Source: CALVNN01 sp964393975
GTDB lineage: Bacteria; Bacillota; Clostridia; Christensenellales; UBA1242
Assembly: GCA_964393975.1 (NCBI GenBank)
Contig: CAYMVO010000029.1
Location: 1 to 7,845 of the forward strand
Length of the DNA stretch: 7,845 bases
Direction: 5' to 3'
Position numbers and translations under genes: made by a program. Each line of letters begins with the position of its first letter. The stretch's first letter is position 1. The notes under the pieces are model-generated. The model did not search any database. It was not told the origin of the DNA and was given only the letters and a program-made list of their open reading frames with translations. Positions 7,257 through 7,845 of this stretch are shown one piece after another.

Positions 7257-7275
7257 TGTTTTCTTTTGAGTACGA

Positions 7276-7299
7276 CTAAAATCGCAAGCGGTCTTTTAG
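7276..7299 (+). terminator. weak candidate terminator after the U32 gene
   Basis: CTAAAA (7276-7281) pairs with TTTTAG (7294-7299), with a possible inner CGC/GCG pairing. The following sequence is T-rich but interrupted (GCTGACTTTTC), so this is a poor intrinsic terminator. It is the only structured candidate directly after the U32 stop codon. Confidence 0.25.
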
Positions 7300-7409
7300 G
7301 CTGACTTTTCATTTTGCTTTTACTTATTTACGGGTGATAAACTTTGTCGTTTGATATTTTTATGAGGTGAGGGTATTGCGACAATTAGACGAGTGCCTTG
7401 TAAAAAGAT

Positions 7410-7439
7410 TTGCTTTGTTTTTATAGTTTGTGCTATACT
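7410..7439 (+). promoter_or_regulatory. probable promoter of the 45-codon ORF (extended -10)
   Basis: TGC at 7431-7433 precedes TATACT at 7434-7439, forming an extended -10 element like that at 218-226. A partial -35, TTGCTT at 7410-7415, lies 18 nt upstream. The predicted start near 7446 would give a leader of about 75 nt before the ATG at 7521. Confidence 0.45.
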
Positions 7440-7480
7440 AGAGTAAGTCATTAGTGTATGCGTTTTAAAAACTTTGCTTT

Positions 7481-7500
7481 TATATCACTATAATGATATA
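7481..7500. repeat. inverted repeat TATATCA/TGATATA in the leader of the 45-codon ORF
   Basis: Seven-base arms at 7481-7487 and 7494-7500 flank a 6-nt spacer. It lies downstream of the predicted transcription start and about 11 nt before the ribosome site, where it could act as an operator or leader hairpin. It is AT-only apart from two bases, so chance is a real alternative. Confidence 0.3.
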
Positions 7501-7520
7501 TTTAAAATATTGAGGATAAT

Positions 7521-7658
7521 ATGAAGATTAATTTGTTTTCTGAGCTCACAGATGAACAGGTAAAATTTATTGCGGAGTCAAATTATAATTATTGGAAAAA
7601 ATTTAACCCAAGTCTAGACTACAATGAGTCAACATCTAATATAATCTATGTGACGTAA
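7521..7658 (+). CDS. 45-residue ORF of unknown function, possibly a gene truncated by a repeat
   Basis: The frame starts with ATG preceded by GAGG (7512-7515) at a 5-nt spacing and has its own likely promoter. The 45-residue product begins MKINLFSELTDEQVKFIAES and continues with an aromatic and Asn-rich part (NYNYWKKFNPSLDY). It looks like the ordered start of a larger soluble protein. The final codons, Tyr-Val-Thr-stop, lie inside the first copy of the palindromic repeat at 7646-7682. That suggests a repeat insertion ended the original gene, leaving an N-terminal fragment. A complete small protein is the alternative. I do not recognise the family, and the frame does not resume convincingly afterwards. 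Confidence 0.5.
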   Translation: MKINLFSELTDEQVKFIAESNYNYWKKFNPSLDYNESTSNIIYVT

Positions 7659-7682
7659 AATTTTAAATCAAATTTAAAATTT
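7646..7682. repeat. palindromic repeat, copy 1
   Basis: CTATGTGACGTA leads into a perfect 11-bp inverted repeat, AAATTTTAAAT and ATTTAAAATTT, around CAA (7658-7682). The same unit recurs at 7794-7829 with one substitution and one single-base indel. This copy supplies the stop codon of the 45-codon ORF. Confidence 0.85.
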
Positions 7683-7722
7683 TTATTGCTCTCGCAATTA
7701 CACAATAAATTGTGTGCGTCAC
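7650..7722. repeat. cloverleaf-like set of three hairpins closed by GTGACG/CGTCAC
   Basis: GTGACG (7650-7655) is complementary to CGTCAC (7717-7722). Between them lie three consecutive hairpins: the 25-nt palindrome at 7658-7682, ATTGC-TCTC-GCAAT at 7685-7698, and ACACAAT-AA-ATTGTGT at 7700-7715. Almost every base is accounted for by pairing, so a structured repeat element or structured RNA is likely. There is no anticodon loop or T-loop consensus, so it is not a tRNA. Confidence 0.6.
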
Positions 7723-7741
7723 TGATTGAATAAACATCAGT
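7721..7741. repeat. hairpin ACTGAT/ATCAGT
   Basis: Six-base arms at 7721-7726 and 7736-7741 enclose a 9-nt loop. The arms overlap by two or three bases both the closing stem of the preceding cloverleaf and the next hairpin, so these folds would compete or alternate. Confidence 0.45.
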
Positions 7742-7779
7742 CATTTGAAAATAACGCGTTGCGTTGCTTTCATCTGACT
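7739..7779. repeat. long interrupted hairpin in the repeat cluster
   Basis: Three nested stems stack with small internal loops: AGTCA (7739-7743) with TGACT (7775-7779), TGAAA (7746-7750) with TTTCA (7768-7772), and AACGC (7753-7757) with GCGTT (7761-7765). Fifteen base pairs in 41 nt is well beyond casual expectation. Confidence 0.6.
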
Positions 7780-7793
7780 TCCGATAATAGAAA

Positions 7794-7829
7794 CTATGTG
7801 TCGTAAATTTTAAATCAAATTTAAAATTT
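7794..7829. repeat. palindromic repeat, copy 2
   Basis: CTATGTGTCGT is followed by the same perfect 25-nt palindrome as copy 1, here at 7805-7829. The two copies begin 148 nt apart in direct orientation and bound the hairpin cluster. Sequence after copy 2 differs from that after copy 1, so this is not a simple tandem duplication. The window ends 16 nt later. Confidence 0.85.
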
Positions 7830-7845
7830 ATGCAAATTTAACAAT

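Noticed and set aside
7650..7722. tRNA-like cloverleaf
   Set aside because: Stem lengths, loop sizes and the absence of T-loop, D-loop and anticodon features rule out a tRNA.
7646..7829. CRISPR array
   Set aside because: Only two repeat copies, 148 nt apart, with a hairpin-filled interval rather than unique spacers of regular length, and no cas gene nearby.

Overview
The window looks like a contig end from a low-GC Gram-positive bacterium, most likely an uncultured gut-type Clostridia lineage. The reasons are AT-rich intergenic DNA, AGGAGG-type ribosome sites, lipoprotein signal peptides, and three families common in Clostridia: clostripain-type peptidase C11, DUF6273 and a long U32 protein. 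The taxonomic call is inference. All recognised genes lie on the + strand.

Layout. Positions 1-308 hold no gene: a GC-rich, probably artefactual tip (about 9-29), then AT-rich DNA with one good promoter (198-226). Positions 309-4864 form a three-gene unit with a 15-nt gap and then a 1-nt overlap or 14-nt gap. It encodes a small lipoprotein of unknown function, a 760-residue lipoprotein with a MACPF (perforin-like) pore-forming domain and a C-terminal DUF6273 domain, and a membrane-anchored clostripain-family cysteine protease. Positions 4865-5261 hold dyad elements, a likely terminator, a possible 26-codon reading frame and a possible extended -10 promoter. Positions 5262-7256 encode a 664-residue U32 protein of the RlhA type, probably an RNA-hydroxylation enzyme and unrelated to the first operon. 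Positions 7257-7845 hold a promoter, a 45-codon ORF that stops inside a repeat, and a dense cluster of palindromes bounded by two near-identical 36-37-nt repeats.

How the genes may work together. The three-gene unit is the interesting part. It would place a pore-former with a possible recognition domain, a clan CD protease and an unknown lipoprotein on the same cell surface. The protease could mature the pore-former, degrade a target, or work beside the pore, loosely like the perforin/granzyme pair. The small lipoprotein could be a partner or a self-protection protein. The domain calls rest on visible motifs; the joint function is inference.
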